DNA of 51,297 nt from Caulobacter sp. GTDB lineage: Bacteria; Pseudomonadota; Alphaproteobacteria; Caulobacterales; Caulobacteraceae. A model generated the notes under the pieces. The model made no database searches and had not been told where the DNA came from. It worked only from the letters and a program-made list of their open reading frames with translations. Positions 26,902-36,156 of this stretch are shown here, in pieces. Position 1 is the first letter of the stretch. Each line of letters opens with the position of its first letter. A program made the position numbers and the translations under genes. The DNA is taken from contig JAGIBE010000033.1 in NCBI GenBank assembly GCA_017744495.1, forward strand, positions 1 to 51,297, written 5' to 3'.

Positions 26902-28260
26902 ATGTCCTTTTCTCGTCGTGATTTCGGCCGGCTGCTCGCCGGCGCCTCCGCCACCGCCGCCCTGGCCCATCTGGGCGTCACCGCCGCGCTGGCGGACACC
27001 TCGACCTATCGCGCCATGGTCGGCGTCTTCCTGTTCGGCGGCAACGACGCCTGGAACATGGTGGTCCCCAATGACAGCCGGTACACGGCCTACGCCAGCC
27101 AGCGCGCGGCGATCGCACTGAAGCAGGACACGTTGATGCCGTTGACCGGCACGGCCTTCGCTCTGCATCCCGCCTTCGCGCCGCTGAAGACCGCCTGGGA
27201 CGAGGGCGCGCTGAGCGCGGTGCTCAACACCGGCACGCTTTATCAGCCGCTGACCAAGAGCCTCTACCAAAGCCGTTCCGATCTGCGCCCTCTGAACCTG
27301 ATGTCCCACGAGGACCAGCAGAACGAATGGCAGGGCATGCGGGTGCGGGAAAAGAACCTGGACGGGTTCATGGGACGCATCTTGGACAAGGCCGCGCAGA
27401 CGGAGGTGCCGGCCCTGGTGTCGGTCGCCGGGTCGCAGCTGGCCCTGATCGGCCGAACGTCGTCGCCGCTGGTCCTGCCGTCGTCCGGCGGGCTTTCGCG
27501 CTACGGCTACGTCACCAGTCCGGCCGACGGCCCGGTGAAGGCGCGTCAGGCCGCGCTGGACACCTTCGCCGACGCCTCGGCCTTCGGCGCGGTCACCGAC
27601 CTGACCAGCCGCGGCATGTCCTCGGCCTATGCCCAGGCCCGCACGGCCGACACGATCATCAGCGCCGCCAGCTCGACGGTCGATCAATACTTCAAGAACC
27701 CAACCACCGGCGCGGCCCTGACCAGCGACATCTCCAAGCAGCTCCTGCGCGCCGCCCGGATGATCGAGGCCCGCAATACGCTGGGCCACGCCAAGCAGAC
27801 CTTCTTCGTCAGCCAGGGGGGATACGACACCCACACCAACGAGCTGGCGACGCACAATACGCTTTACGCCGATCTCGCGATGGCGCTGGCCGGTTTCTAC
27901 AATGCGATGAAGGCTCTGGGTCTGGCCAACAACGTGACCGCATTCACGATGTCGGACTTCGGCCGGGTGTTCAAACCCAACAGCAACGGCGGCTCGGACC
28001 ACGCCTGGGGTTCGAACCACTTGGTCCTGGGCGCGGCCCTGGCGTCGCGCAAGGTCCACGGCCGATATCCCGACACGACCTTCGGCGGTCCCGATGACGC
28101 GGCCACCGACGGTCGCTGGATCCCGAGCATCGCGGTCGAGGAATATATCGGCGCCATCGCCCAGTGGTACGGCGTCAGCGCGACGGACATGCCGTACGTC
28201 TTCCCCAACTGGTCGACCTGGAACGGCGGCGGCCGGGGTCCCGTGCCGCTGTTCGGATAG
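26902..28260 (+). CDS. DUF1501 Tat-exported protein
   Basis: A protein of unknown function with a sulfatase/phosphatase-like overall fold predicted for the family. The 452-aa product begins with a twin-arginine signal, SRRDFGRLLAGASATAALAH, and so is exported folded. Conserved parts are VGVFLFGGNDAWNMVVP, SHEDQQNEWQG, SQGGYDTHTNE and TMSDFGRVFKPNSNGGSDHAWGSNHLVLG. Paired with the DUF1800 lipoprotein; the two probably act together in the envelope. Ends at a strong bidirectional hairpin. Confidence 0.9.
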   Translation: MSFSRRDFGRLLAGASATAALAHLGVTAALADTSTYRAMVGVFLFGGNDAWNMVVPNDSRYTAYASQRAAIALKQDTLMPLTGTAFALHPAFAPLKTAWDEGALSAVLNTGTLYQPLTKSLYQSRSDLRPLNLMSHEDQQNEWQGMRVREKNLDGFMGRILDKAAQTEVPALVSVAGSQLALIGRTSSPLVLPSSGGLSRYGYVTSPADGPVKARQAALDTFADASAFGAVTDLTSRGMSSAYAQARTADTIISAASSTVDQYFKNPTTGAALTSDISKQLLRAARMIEARNTLGHAKQTFFVSQGGYDTHTNELATHNTLYADLAMALAGFYNAMKALGLANNVTAFTMSDFGRVFKPNSNGGSDHAWGSNHLVLGAALASRKVHGRYPDTTFGGPDDAATDGRWIPSIAVEEYIGAIAQWYGVSATDMPYVFPNWSTWNGGGRGPVPLFG

Positions 28261-28264
28261 CGGC

Positions 28265-28300
28265 GACGGCGGTCGCGGCCATCCGGTCGCGGCCGCCGTC
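28265..28300. terminator. Bidirectional hairpin between DUF1501 and peroxiredoxin genes
   Basis: GACGGCGGTCGCG at 28265-28277 pairs with CGCGGCCGCCGTC at 28288-28300 (13 bp with one G-T pair, 10-base loop), four bases after the DUF1501 stop and before the convergent peroxiredoxin stop. It can serve both genes. Confidence 0.7.
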
Positions 28301-28305
28301 CCGAT

Positions 28306-28965
28306 CTAGCCTGGCTGCTTGGTCGTCCGCAGATACGGTTTGTGAGTCTTCCACCCCGCCGGGAACAGGGTCTTGGCGTCGTCGTCGCTGACGGCAGGGA
28401 CGATGATCACGTCCTGGCCCTGCTTCCAGTCGGCCGGGGTGGCCACCTTGTGGGCGGCCGTCAGCTGCAGGGAGTCGATGACTCGCAGAATCTCGTCGAA
28501 GTTCCGGCCCGTGGTCATCGGATAGACCAGGATCAGCTTGATGGTCTTGTCGGGCGCGATGATGAAGACGTTGCGCACGGTGGCGTTGGTGGCGGCCGTG
28601 CGGCCTTCCGACGTGCCCGCCGTGTCGGCCGGCAGCATGCCGTAGAGCTTGGAGACCGAAAGGTCGGTGTCGCCGATCATCGGGAAGTTCGGGGCGGTCC
28701 CCTGCGTCTCGGCGATATCGGCGGCCCATTTCGCGTGGTTGTCCACCGGGTCGACCGAAAGGCCGATCACCTTGACGCCGCGCTTGTCGAACTCGGGCTT
28801 CAGGCGGGCCACCGTCCCCAGCTCGGTGGTGCAGACGGGTGTGAAGTCCTTCGGGTGCGAGAACAGCACCACCCACGACCCGTCGATCCAGTCATGGAAA
28901 TGGATCGGGCCTTCGGTGGTGTCCTGGGTGAAGTCGGGCGCGATGTCGCCGAGCTTGAGCGTCAT
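28306..28965 (-). CDS. 1-Cys peroxiredoxin (Prx6-type)
   Basis: Reduces peroxides with a thiol donor in the cytoplasm. The 219-aa length and PKDFTPVCTTELG (peroxidatic C45) with the long C-terminal domain (KVATPADWKQGQDVIIVPAVSDDDAKTLFPAGW) mark the Prx6/1-Cys group. The downstream Arg is in the MTTGRNFDEILR segment. Transcribed alone; divergent from the creatininase-family gene. Confidence 0.95.
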   Translation of the reverse strand: MTLKLGDIAPDFTQDTTEGPIHFHDWIDGSWVVLFSHPKDFTPVCTTELGTVARLKPEFDKRGVKVIGLSVDPVDNHAKWAADIAETQGTAPNFPMIGDTDLSVSKLYGMLPADTAGTSEGRTAATNATVRNVFIIAPDKTIKLILVYPMTTGRNFDEILRVIDSLQLTAAHKVATPADWKQGQDVIIVPAVSDDDAKTLFPAGWKTHKPYLRTTKQPG

Positions 28966-29087
28966 GGCTGTCTCTCCTGTCCGCCAAAGGGGGTCGGCTT
29001 CTCCCCGCTATGGGCGTAAAGCCGAGCGAAGTTGTAGGCGTGCGTCTTCCCCCGCGCCGCCCAGGATTTCTCGCGGAGTTTCCAGCC

Positions 29088-29837
29088 ATGCTGCTCGCCC
29101 TTTCGACCTGGCAAGAGATCGAAGCCTATCTGGCGACGTCGAAGACGGTGGTGGTGCCGATCGGCTCGAACGAGCAGCACGGACCCACCGGTCTGCTCGG
29201 CACCGACTGGCTGTGTCCGGAGATCATCTCGCACGAGGCGTCGAAGCTTTCGGACACGGTGCTGGTGGCCCCGACCTTCAATGTCGGCATGGCCCAGCAT
29301 CACCTGGCCTTCCCGGGCACGATCTTCCTGCGGCCCTCGACTTTCATCGCCGCGATCGGCGACTGGGTGCGGTCACTGGGCGCCCACGGTTTCGAGAAGA
29401 TCTATTTCCTGAACGGTCACGGCGGCAACGTCGCCTCGATCGAGGCGGCCTTCTCGGAGATCTACGCCGAGTACAGCTTCCGCAAGGAACGCGCGCCCTT
29501 CGCCCTGAAGCTGAAGAACTGGTGGGACCTGAAGGGCGTGATGAGCCTGGCCAACCAGCAGTTCCCGGTCGGCCATGGCAGCCACGCGACCCCGTCCGAG
29601 ATCGCGGTGACCCAGTGGGGCTATCCGGAGACGGCCAAGACGGTCGCCTACGAACCCCAGATCGCCCCGACGGGTCCGATCCGCGAGGCCCTGGACTTCC
29701 GCGCCCGCTACGCCGACGGCCGCATGGGCTCGGACCCCGCCCAGGCCACGCCGGAAAAGGGCGGAGCGCTGGTGGCCCAGGCGGCCCGGTCGCTGATCGA
29801 GGACCTGGCGGAGTTCTCGGCGGAGGTGCGGCCTTAG
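29088..29837 (+). CDS. Creatininase-family amidohydrolase
   Basis: A metal-dependent hydrolase of the creatininase/MftE/FAPy-deformylase family, 249 aa; the substrate is not known from sequence. Metal ligands are visible in GSNEQHGPTGLLGTD (E29, H31, D40), MAQHHLAFPGT and NGHGGN. The ATG at 29088 is preceded by GGAG and begins the conserved domain; the frame is open 78 bp further upstream without support. Its stop lies 3 bp from the convergent methyltransferase stop. Confidence 0.85.
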   Translation: MLLALSTWQEIEAYLATSKTVVVPIGSNEQHGPTGLLGTDWLCPEIISHEASKLSDTVLVAPTFNVGMAQHHLAFPGTIFLRPSTFIAAIGDWVRSLGAHGFEKIYFLNGHGGNVASIEAAFSEIYAEYSFRKERAPFALKLKNWWDLKGVMSLANQQFPVGHGSHATPSEIAVTQWGYPETAKTVAYEPQIAPTGPIREALDFRARYADGRMGSDPAQATPEKGGALVAQAARSLIEDLAEFSAEVRP

Positions 29838-29840
29838 AGC

Positions 29841-30623
29841 CTAGCGCGGGATTTCGGCGATCTTGGTCAGCGCCACCTGGCGGTAGACGGCGGTGATCTC
29901 GAAATAGCGGCCGAAGGCGGCGTGGAACTGGTCGGTGGCCTGTTTCACGCCCGGGCCGCCGATCTCGCTGATGTCGTGCCAGTAGTCGTCCAGCACCATC
30001 ATGCCGCCCACGCTCAGCAGGCTGGCGCAGAAGCAGAGGTCGATCAGCACGGCGAGCGCCGTGTGGCTGCCGTCGACATAGATCAGGTCGAACTGCTCGC
30101 CCGCCGCAAGCATCTTGGGCAACTCGTAGGTCGAGAAACCCTTATGGGCCGTCATCGAGCGGAAGCTGGTGCGGGCCATGTTGCGGTGAAAACGCGGCTC
30201 GACCGCGTGGTACTTCTCTTCCGGGTTCAGAGCCTCGTCGAACCAGGGGTCGATCACGGTCACGTCCAGGCGGCCGGGGATCAGCCAGTCCATGAAGGCG
30301 AGGTTCCGGCCCTCATAGGCCCCGATCTCCAGATAGCGGATCGGCGCGTCGCCGCGCTTGGCGGCGAAGTCGCGCAGCAGCGGGGTGACGAACGGGATGT
30401 TGTTCGACGCCCAGCCCGAGGTGAACTCGTAGCCGGCCTTCTCGCTGTGGGCGTTGAAGGCGTCGACCACCGTGTGGTCGCGCTTGGCCAGCATCGTCTT
30501 GGCCAGGTTCGCGGCGAAGCGTGGGTTGATCTTGGTCAGCGAGCGCAGCTTGTCGCCGGCGCCCCGTGCGTCCTGCGCGTCGGTCAACTCGGCGTCGAAA
30601 TTCGGATTGGACCCGTCGGCCAT
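29841..30623 (-). CDS. Class I SAM-dependent methyltransferase
   Basis: A Rossmann-fold methyltransferase of 260 aa (Methyltransf_24-like). Motif I is YLEIGAYEGRNLAF, motif II contains TVIDPW, and downstream are DLIYVDGSHTA and GGMMVLDDYWHD. The combination resembles enzymes acting on small molecules or sugars, but the substrate is unknown. Transcribed alone, convergent with the creatininase gene. Confidence 0.85.
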   Translation of the reverse strand: MADGSNPNFDAELTDAQDARGAGDKLRSLTKINPRFAANLAKTMLAKRDHTVVDAFNAHSEKAGYEFTSGWASNNIPFVTPLLRDFAAKRGDAPIRYLEIGAYEGRNLAFMDWLIPGRLDVTVIDPWFDEALNPEEKYHAVEPRFHRNMARTSFRSMTAHKGFSTYELPKMLAAGEQFDLIYVDGSHTALAVLIDLCFCASLLSVGGMMVLDDYWHDISEIGGPGVKQATDQFHAAFGRYFEITAVYRQVALTKIAEIPR

Positions 30624-30683
30624 GGCGCGGCTTCCCCGTTTCAGTCGGCGGGAAGCGTAAGGGGAACGGGTTAAGGCCAGGTT

Positions 30684-31052
30684 CTAGGCGACAACGATAT
30701 CCGAACCCTCGACGCGCACCGGCCAGGGCGTCAGCGAGACGTTTTGGCAAGGGCCGGCGACCATCGCCCCGTCTTCGATCCGGAAAAGGGCCGCGTGGCC
30801 GGCGCAGAGGATCAGGTCGTTCTCGCGGGTCAGGAACCGGCCGTTCGGTCCGGCCAGAGGCCAGCCGGCGTGCGGGCAGCTGTCGACATAGCCGACCACG
30901 GCCTCGCCTTTGCGGATCACGAAGCCGGCGAACACCGCGTCGTCGGCGCGGAACCGGAACCCCCGCGACCCGGGCGAGGAAATCTCCTCCAGGCCGCACA
31001 GCACGGCGCCCGGCGCGGGTCGGGCGGGATTGTCGGGGTCCGTGCGGCTCAA
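30684..31052 (-). CDS. Rieske [2Fe-2S] protein
   Basis: A small soluble Rieske ferredoxin-like protein of 122 aa, an electron carrier or oxygenase partner. Cluster ligands are C59 and H61 in CPHAGWPL and C83 and H86 in CAGH. The start is an unusual TTG at 31052 that overlaps the upstream stop (TTGA), so translation is probably coupled to the YciI gene. It is the last gene of the tsaD-gpsA-yciI-Rieske run. Confidence 0.85.
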   Translation of the reverse strand: MSRTDPDNPARPAPGAVLCGLEEISSPGSRGFRFRADDAVFAGFVIRKGEAVVGYVDSCPHAGWPLAGPNGRFLTRENDLILCAGHAALFRIEDGAMVAGPCQNVSLTPWPVRVEGSDIVVA

Positions 31053-31330
31053 AGGGCGCCGATCGCCAGGCGCCAGGGCCGGACCTCGACACTTTCGAAG
31101 ACCCCGGCCTTGGTGAAAGGGTCGTTGTCGGCCTGGGCCTGGGCGGTGGTCTTGTCTTCGGCCTCGACCACGATGATCGAGCCGATCGGATCGCCGTCGT
31201 CGTCCAGCAGGGCGCCGGCCAGCTTCAGGTTCGGGCTGTTGTTCAGATAGTCCAGGTGGGTGGGGCGGATGTCCAGGCGGGTTTGGAGCGCGCCGGGCTT
31301 GTCCTTGCAGATGATGGCGTAGAGCGGCAT
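31049..31330 (-). CDS. YciI-like protein
   Basis: A YciI-fold (dimeric ferredoxin-like) protein of 93 aa, function unknown. Conserved features are the N-terminal MPLYAIICKDKPGAL, R-x-THLDYL with His near residue 24, and NDPFTKAGVFESVEVRPW. Family members cluster with tsaD/gpsA in many alphaproteobacteria. It overlaps the Rieske gene by 4 bp. Confidence 0.9.
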   Translation of the reverse strand: MPLYAIICKDKPGALQTRLDIRPTHLDYLNNSPNLKLAGALLDDDGDPIGSIIVVEAEDKTTAQAQADNDPFTKAGVFESVEVRPWRLAIGAL

Positions 31331-31353
31331 TCGGGATCCTCTTCGAAAGGGTC

Positions 31354-32349
31354 TCAGGCTTCGGCCTTAAGCGGCCGCGACAGCAGGCCGAGTATGGCGC
31401 TGTCGACGTCGACCTCGCCGGCCAGGATGGCGGCGACGGCCTCGCAGATGGGGGTTTCGACGTCCAGCTTGCGGGCGAGGGCGCGCACGGCGGGGGCCGA
31501 GGCGACGCCCTCGGCCACCGAGACCTTGCCGGCCAGGGCCTGTTCCAGCGTCTGGCCGCCGCCCAGCGCCAGGCCGACGCTCATGTTGCGCGACTGGCTG
31601 GATGAGCAAGTCAGGACCAGGTCGCCCAGGCCGCACAGGCCCGCGACGGTCTCGGCCTTGCCGCCGGCGGCCACGGCCAGGCGGGTCAGCTCGGCGAAGC
31701 CGCGGGTGATCAGGGCGGCGTGGGCGTTGCGGCCCAGGCCCTTGCCCTCGGAGATGCCGCAGGCGATGGCCAGCACGTTCTTCACCGCCCCGCCGGCTTC
31801 CGCGCCGATCACGTCGGCGGCCCAGTAGGGGCGGAAGGTCGGGGTGGCGATCGCCTCGACGATGCGCATGCCCAGGCTTTCGTCCTCGCAGGCCAGGGTG
31901 GCGGCGGCGGGCAGGCCGCGTGCGACCTCGGCGGCGAAGCTGGGACCCGACAGCACGGCGATGGCCACGCCCGGCAGGGTCTCGGCCGCCACCTCGGTCA
32001 TCAGCTTCAGCGAGCCCTGTTCGACGCCCTTGGAGCACAGCACCACCGGCGCGCCGGCCTTCAGGTGCGGCTTGAGCGCCGCCATGGCCGAGCGCAGGTG
32101 CTGGGCCGGCGGCACGGCCAGGATCAGGTCGCAGTCCGCCAGGCCCGACATGTCCGCTACAGCCGTGACCTGGGGCTCGATGGCGATGCCCGGCAGGAAG
32201 ATGCTGTTCTCGCGCTTGGCGTTGATCGCCTCGACCACCTCGGGCTCGCGCGCCTGGATCGAGACCTTCAGTCCGGCCCGGGCCGCGACCTGCGCCAGGG
32301 CTGTGCCCCAGGCGCCAGCGCCGACGACACCCACGTGCTGAAAGGTCAT
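31354..32349 (-). CDS. gpsA: Glycerol-3-phosphate dehydrogenase [NAD(P)+]
   Basis: Reduces dihydroxyacetone phosphate to sn-glycerol-3-phosphate for phospholipid synthesis. The 331-aa protein has the dinucleotide motif [10 protein letters not shown] (10-19), [37 protein letters not shown] with the catalytic Lys, and [14 protein letters not shown]. Its ATG overlaps the tsaD stop (ATGA). Confidence 0.97.
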   Translation of the reverse strand: MTFQHVGVVGAGAWGTALAQVAARAGLKVSIQAREPEVVEAINAKRENSIFLPGIAIEPQVTAVADMSGLADCDLILAVPPAQHLRSAMAALKPHLKAGAPVVLCSKGVEQGSLKLMTEVAAETLPGVAIAVLSGPSFAAEVARGLPAAATLACEDESLGMRIVEAIATPTFRPYWAADVIGAEAGGAVKNVLAIACGISEGKGLGRNAHAALITRGFAELTRLAVAAGGKAETVAGLCGLGDLVLTCSSSQSRNMSVGLALGGGQTLEQALAGKVSVAEGVASAPAVRALARKLDVETPICEAVAAILAGEVDVDSAILGLLSRPLKAEA

Positions 32350-33431
32350 GCCTTGGCTCCCTTGCGACCGAAACTGTTGCTCGGATTGGATAACGCCGCC
32401 GCCTCGTCCAGCGGCCAACGCGGACGCGCCACGGCGTCCAGATCGTCGCTGATCCCGACCGCCAACCGCTCGGCCCCCGCCAGGGCGATCATGGCGGCGT
32501 TGTCGGTGCAATAGGCCAGGGGCGGGGCGTCGAAGCTGAAACCGTTGTCGGCGCAGTTCTTCCGCAGCGCCGCCCGCACCGCGCCGTTGGCGGCCACCCC
32601 GCCAGCGACCACGAAGCGCAGCGGCTGGCCGGCGTGGCGCTCGGCATAGGCCTTCATCGCCCGGTCGGTGCGTTCCGACAGCTGGCGGGCGATGGCGAAC
32701 TGGACCGAGGCGGCCAGGTCCGCGCGGTCTTGTTCATCCGTGATCTTCTCGGCGGCCCGCGCGGCGGCGGTCTTCAGGCCCGAGAACGAGAAATCGCAGT
32801 CCTTGCGGCCCAGCAGGGCGCGGGGCAGGTCGAATTTGGTCGGGTCGCCGGTCGCGGCCAGCTTCTCCAGGGCCGGACCGCCGGGATAGGGCAGGCCCAG
32901 GCTCTTGGCGATCTTGTCGAAGGCCTCGCCGGCCGCGTCGTCGATCGTGGTGCCTAGGCGGGTGCAGGCGCCGACGCCCGCCACTTCCAGCAGTTGGCAG
33001 TGGCCGCCCGAGACCAGAAGCAGCAGGAACTGATAGTCGATCGAGGCCCCCAGCCGGGCCGAGACCGCATGGCCTTCCAGGTGGTTGACCGCCACCAGCG
33101 GCAGGTCGCGAGCCAGGGCCACGGCCTTTCCGAACGCCAGGCCGACCATCACCCCGCCCACCAGGCCGGGACCCGCAGTGGCGGCCACGCCGTCTAGGGC
33201 GTCGAAGCCGATCCCGGCCGCGCGCATGGCCTCGGCGGCCACCGCGTCGATCGCCTCGACATGGGCGCGGGCGGCGATCTCGGGCACCACCCCGCCGAAC
33301 GGGGCGTGCTGTTCGAACTGGGTGCCGACGATCGAGGACAAGACCTCGACGCGGCCGTCCTCGTCCCGGCGCACGACGGACGCGGCGGTCTCGTCGCAGC
33401 TGGTTTCCAGTCCGAGGATGGTGAGGCCCAT
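32346..33431 (-). CDS. tsaD: tRNA N6-threonylcarbamoyladenosine transferase
   Basis: Transfers threonylcarbamoyl to A37 of ANN-decoding tRNAs, with TsaB and TsaE. The 361-aa protein starts [15 protein letters not shown], has the metal motif NHLEGH (H117, H121), [10 protein letters not shown], and GVAANGAVR near the C-terminus. ATG 33431 is chosen because AAGGAAA is just upstream; an ATG 18 bp earlier lacks support. First gene of the run, divergent from hemC. Confidence 0.97.
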   Translation of the reverse strand: MGLTILGLETSCDETAASVVRRDEDGRVEVLSSIVGTQFEQHAPFGGVVPEIAARAHVEAIDAVAAEAMRAAGIGFDALDGVAATAGPGLVGGVMVGLAFGKAVALARDLPLVAVNHLEGHAVSARLGASIDYQFLLLLVSGGHCQLLEVAGVGACTRLGTTIDDAAGEAFDKIAKSLGLPYPGGPALEKLAATGDPTKFDLPRALLGRKDCDFSFSGLKTAAARAAEKITDEQDRADLAASVQFAIARQLSERTDRAMKAYAERHAGQPLRFVVAGGVAANGAVRAALRKNCADNGFSFDAPPLAYCTDNAAMIALAGAERLAVGISDDLDAVARPRWPLDEAAALSNPSNSFGRKGAKA

Positions 33432-33520
33432 TTTCCTTAAGGGGGTCATCTGGTTGCGGGCGCTTCGCCGCTCCTGTAGCAGCGAAGGCGTCTTTCGATC
33501 TTGCAGGTAACGTTCGAACC

Positions 33521-34477
33521 TTGTCCCGGCAACCCATCCGTATCGGCGCGCGCGGCTCCAAGCTGTCGCTGGCCCAGTCCGGCCTGATGCAGGCCCGCAT
33601 CGCCAAGGCGCTCGGCTGGGACGGCGTGGGCGAGATCGACGCCTTCGCCCAGCTGATCCCGATCGTCACCAGCGGCGACCGCATCCAGGATCGCCGCCTG
33701 ATGGAAATCGGCGGCAAGGGCCTCTTCACCAAGGAGATCGAGGAAGCCCTGCTGGACGGCCGTATCGACTGCGCCGTCCACTCGCTGAAAGACATGCCGG
33801 CCGAACTGCCGCCGGGCCTAGTGCTGGCCGCCACGCCTGAACGCGAGGACCCCCGCGACGCCTTCATTAGCCATGTCGCCGAGCGGCTGGAGGATCTGCC
33901 GAAAGGCGCGCGCCTGGGCACCGCCTCGCTGCGTCGGCAAGCGCAAGCCCTGCACGTGCGCCCCGACCTCGAAGTTGTGATGCTGCGCGGCAATGTCGAC
34001 ACCCGCCTTGCCAAGCTGGAGCGCGGCGAGGCCGACGCCATCCTGCTGGCCCAGTCGGGCCTGAACCGCCTGGGCCTGGGCCACATCACCATGAGCTGGC
34101 TCGACCCGCTGGCCGCCCCGCCGGCGCCGGGCCAGGGCGCCCTGGTCATCGAGACCCGCGCCGAGGACGTCGACCTGCCGTGGCTGCAGGCCGTGCGCTG
34201 CCAGGCCACGACCCTGGCCGTCGCCGCCGAGCGTGGCGCGCTCTACGCGTTGGAAGGTTCGTGCCGCACGGCGGTCGGCGCCCACGCCCGGCTGAACGGC
34301 CTGGAGCTGACCCTGATCGTCGAGGCCCTGACGCCCGACGGCGCCCAGCGCTTCCGGCGCGAGGGCTCGGTTATGCTGGCCAACGAAGATGAGAGCGACA
34401 AGGCCCGGGCCCTGGGCCTGGAGTTGGGCGCGGCCGTCCGCGCCGAGGGCGGTCCGGCCCTCATCCTGACCGAGTAA
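33521..34477 (+). CDS. hemC: Porphobilinogen deaminase (hydroxymethylbilane synthase)
   Basis: Joins four porphobilinogens into hydroxymethylbilane. The 318-aa protein shows RIGARGSKLSLAQS, GGKGLFTKEIEEALL, VHSLKDMP, GTASLRRQAQ and the dipyrromethane cofactor Cys in LEGSCRTAV (C248). Start is TTG at 33521, giving the usual N-terminus MSRQPIRIGARGS; no better start exists downstream. First gene of hemC-hemD-mic60-hemY. Confidence 0.96.
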   Translation: MSRQPIRIGARGSKLSLAQSGLMQARIAKALGWDGVGEIDAFAQLIPIVTSGDRIQDRRLMEIGGKGLFTKEIEEALLDGRIDCAVHSLKDMPAELPPGLVLAATPEREDPRDAFISHVAERLEDLPKGARLGTASLRRQAQALHVRPDLEVVMLRGNVDTRLAKLERGEADAILLAQSGLNRLGLGHITMSWLDPLAAPPAPGQGALVIETRAEDVDLPWLQAVRCQATTLAVAAERGALYALEGSCRTAVGAHARLNGLELTLIVEALTPDGAQRFRREGSVMLANEDESDKARALGLELGAAVRAEGGPALILTE

Positions 34478-34482
34478 CAGCG

Positions 34483-35190
34483 ATGGTGGCCGCCGCGCCG
34501 CGGATCTGGGTCACCCGGGCCTCGCCAGGCGCCGAGGAGACCACCGCCCGGCTCGCGGCCATGAGCCTGCCAGTCCTGGTGGATCCGCTGCTGGCGGTCG
34601 TCCCCCTTTCGCCGTCGATCGATTTGGACGGGGTCGCGGTCCTGGCCTTCACCAGCGTCAACGGCGTGCAGGCCTTCGCCCGCCTATGCGCCGACAGGGG
34701 CCTTCCCGTCTTCGCCGTGGGCGGCCGCACGGCCCGGGCCGCTCGCGAGGCGGGTTTCGCCGACGTTGCTTCGGCCGATGGCGACGTCGAGGCGCTGGCG
34801 GCGCTGATCGCCGGCCAGGCGGTGCGGATCGACGGCGTCGTGCTTCATCCCGGCGCCCTGGAGCCCGCTGGGGACCTGGTCTCCGCTCTCGCGGCCAAGC
34901 GGGTAACCGTCCGGAGCGTGGCGGTCTACGAGACGGTCGAACGCGATCCAGCACCCGCGACCCTGGACCAGTTGGGGACGTTGGCGGCCGTCCTGCTGCA
35001 TTCGCCCCGCGCGGCGCGCAAGCTGGCCCGGGTGCTGGAAGGCCGCCCGGCGCCAAGCCTCCGGGCCGTGTGCCTGTCGCCGGCCGTGGCCGCGCCGCTG
35101 ACGGCGCTGATCGAGGCCGGACAATTGGCGGCCGTGGCCGTCGCGCCGCATCCCAGCGAAACAGCGCTGCTGGACCTGCTCACGCTCTAG
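34483..35190 (+). CDS. hemD: Uroporphyrinogen-III synthase
   Basis: Cyclises hydroxymethylbilane to uroporphyrinogen III. HemD is poorly conserved; the 235-aa protein has the expected two-domain style with IWVTRASPGAEETTARL, LAFTSVNGVQAFAR, VFAVGGRTARAAREAGF and AAVLLHSPRAARKLA. Starts 5 bp after hemC. Confidence 0.92.
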   Translation: MVAAAPRIWVTRASPGAEETTARLAAMSLPVLVDPLLAVVPLSPSIDLDGVAVLAFTSVNGVQAFARLCADRGLPVFAVGGRTARAAREAGFADVASADGDVEALAALIAGQAVRIDGVVLHPGALEPAGDLVSALAAKRVTVRSVAVYETVERDPAPATLDQLGTLAAVLLHSPRAARKLARVLEGRPAPSLRAVCLSPAVAAPLTALIEAGQLAAVAVAPHPSETALLDLLTL

Positions 35191-35232
35191 CTGAACATTG
35201 CGCGGCGCGGCCGCGTGGGGCACGAATGGCGC

Positions 35233-36156
35233 ATGACGCTCGCGACCGATCCCGTTGACTCCGAAGCCCCGCGCGACCCGGCGCTGTACGGACGTCGCCG
35301 CCTCTTGGGTCCGGGCTTCTGGGCGCTGATCGCCTTCGGACTGATCTGCGTGGCGGCCGGCGCCGCCCTGGCGCGATTCGGTCCGACCTGGTTCTCGGGC
35401 GGCAAGACGCCGCCTCCCGTCCAGCAGCCCGTCGCTGGCGCGGCCCCGCCCGTTCAGCCGGGCGCCGGTCAGGCGTCCTACGGCGCCGGCCCAGTCGCCG
35501 TCCCGCCCGCCGCCGAGGACGTGGCCCATCTGGAGGGCCGCGTGGCGGCGCTCGAGACCGGGCAGCAGCGGGCCCTGGACGCCGCCGGCGCGGCCCTGGC
35601 CGCCGCTACCCTGGCCGACGCCGCCCGCAGCGCGCGCCCCTTCACCGAGGAGCTGGCCGGACTGGAGCGGGTCCTGCCGCTGTCGCCCGACCTGCGGGCC
35701 CTCTCGCGCCTCGCTCAGCAGGGCGCGCCTACCCGCGCCGGCCTGGCCGACGAGTTCGAGACCCTGGCCGGTCGCGCCATCGTCGCCGCCCGCGATCCGG
35801 GTCGCAACGCCGACTTCCTGGCCCGCCTGCGCCACGCCCTGTCGGGCGTCGTCTCGATCCGCCAGGTCGGCTCCACCCAGGGCAACGCGCCCGACGCCGT
35901 CCTGGCCCGGGCCCAGAAGCAGCTGAACGAGGGCGACATCGAGGGCGCGCTGAACACCCTGGAGGCCTTGCCGCCCGCCGCCCAGACCGTGCTGGCGCCC
36001 TGGCGCGCCGCCGCCGAGCGCCGGGTCGAGATCGACCGCCACATCGACGCGATCCGCGCCGACGCCCTGGCTGGACTGGTGCAGGTGACTCATGCCCAGG
36101 CGGCGTCCTCTTCGCTGCCGGTCGCCGTCACGTCTCCGTCGACGGTGGCGCCATGA
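35233..36156 (+). CDS. Mitofilin/Mic60-like inner-membrane protein
   Basis: Candidate alphaproteobacterial Mic60, the bacterial relative of the mitochondrial MICOS subunit that shapes inner-membrane folds. The 307-aa product has one membrane helix (FWALIAFGLICVAAGAALA, about 29-48), a Pro-rich linker, a predicted coiled coil (HLEGRVAALETGQQRALDAAG), and a C-terminal mitofilin-like stretch (FLARLRHALSGVVSIRQVG; QKQLNEGDIEGALNTLEALPP). The location between hemD and hemY is where alphaproteobacterial mic60 genes are found. ATG 35233 is preferred to a GTG at 35215, but SD support is weak. Older annotations call it HemX-like. Confidence 0.75.
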   Translation: MTLATDPVDSEAPRDPALYGRRRLLGPGFWALIAFGLICVAAGAALARFGPTWFSGGKTPPPVQQPVAGAAPPVQPGAGQASYGAGPVAVPPAAEDVAHLEGRVAALETGQQRALDAAGAALAAATLADAARSARPFTEELAGLERVLPLSPDLRALSRLAQQGAPTRAGLADEFETLAGRAIVAARDPGRNADFLARLRHALSGVVSIRQVGSTQGNAPDAVLARAQKQLNEGDIEGALNTLEALPPAAQTVLAPWRAAAERRVEIDRHIDAIRADALAGLVQVTHAQAASSSLPVAVTSPSTVAP

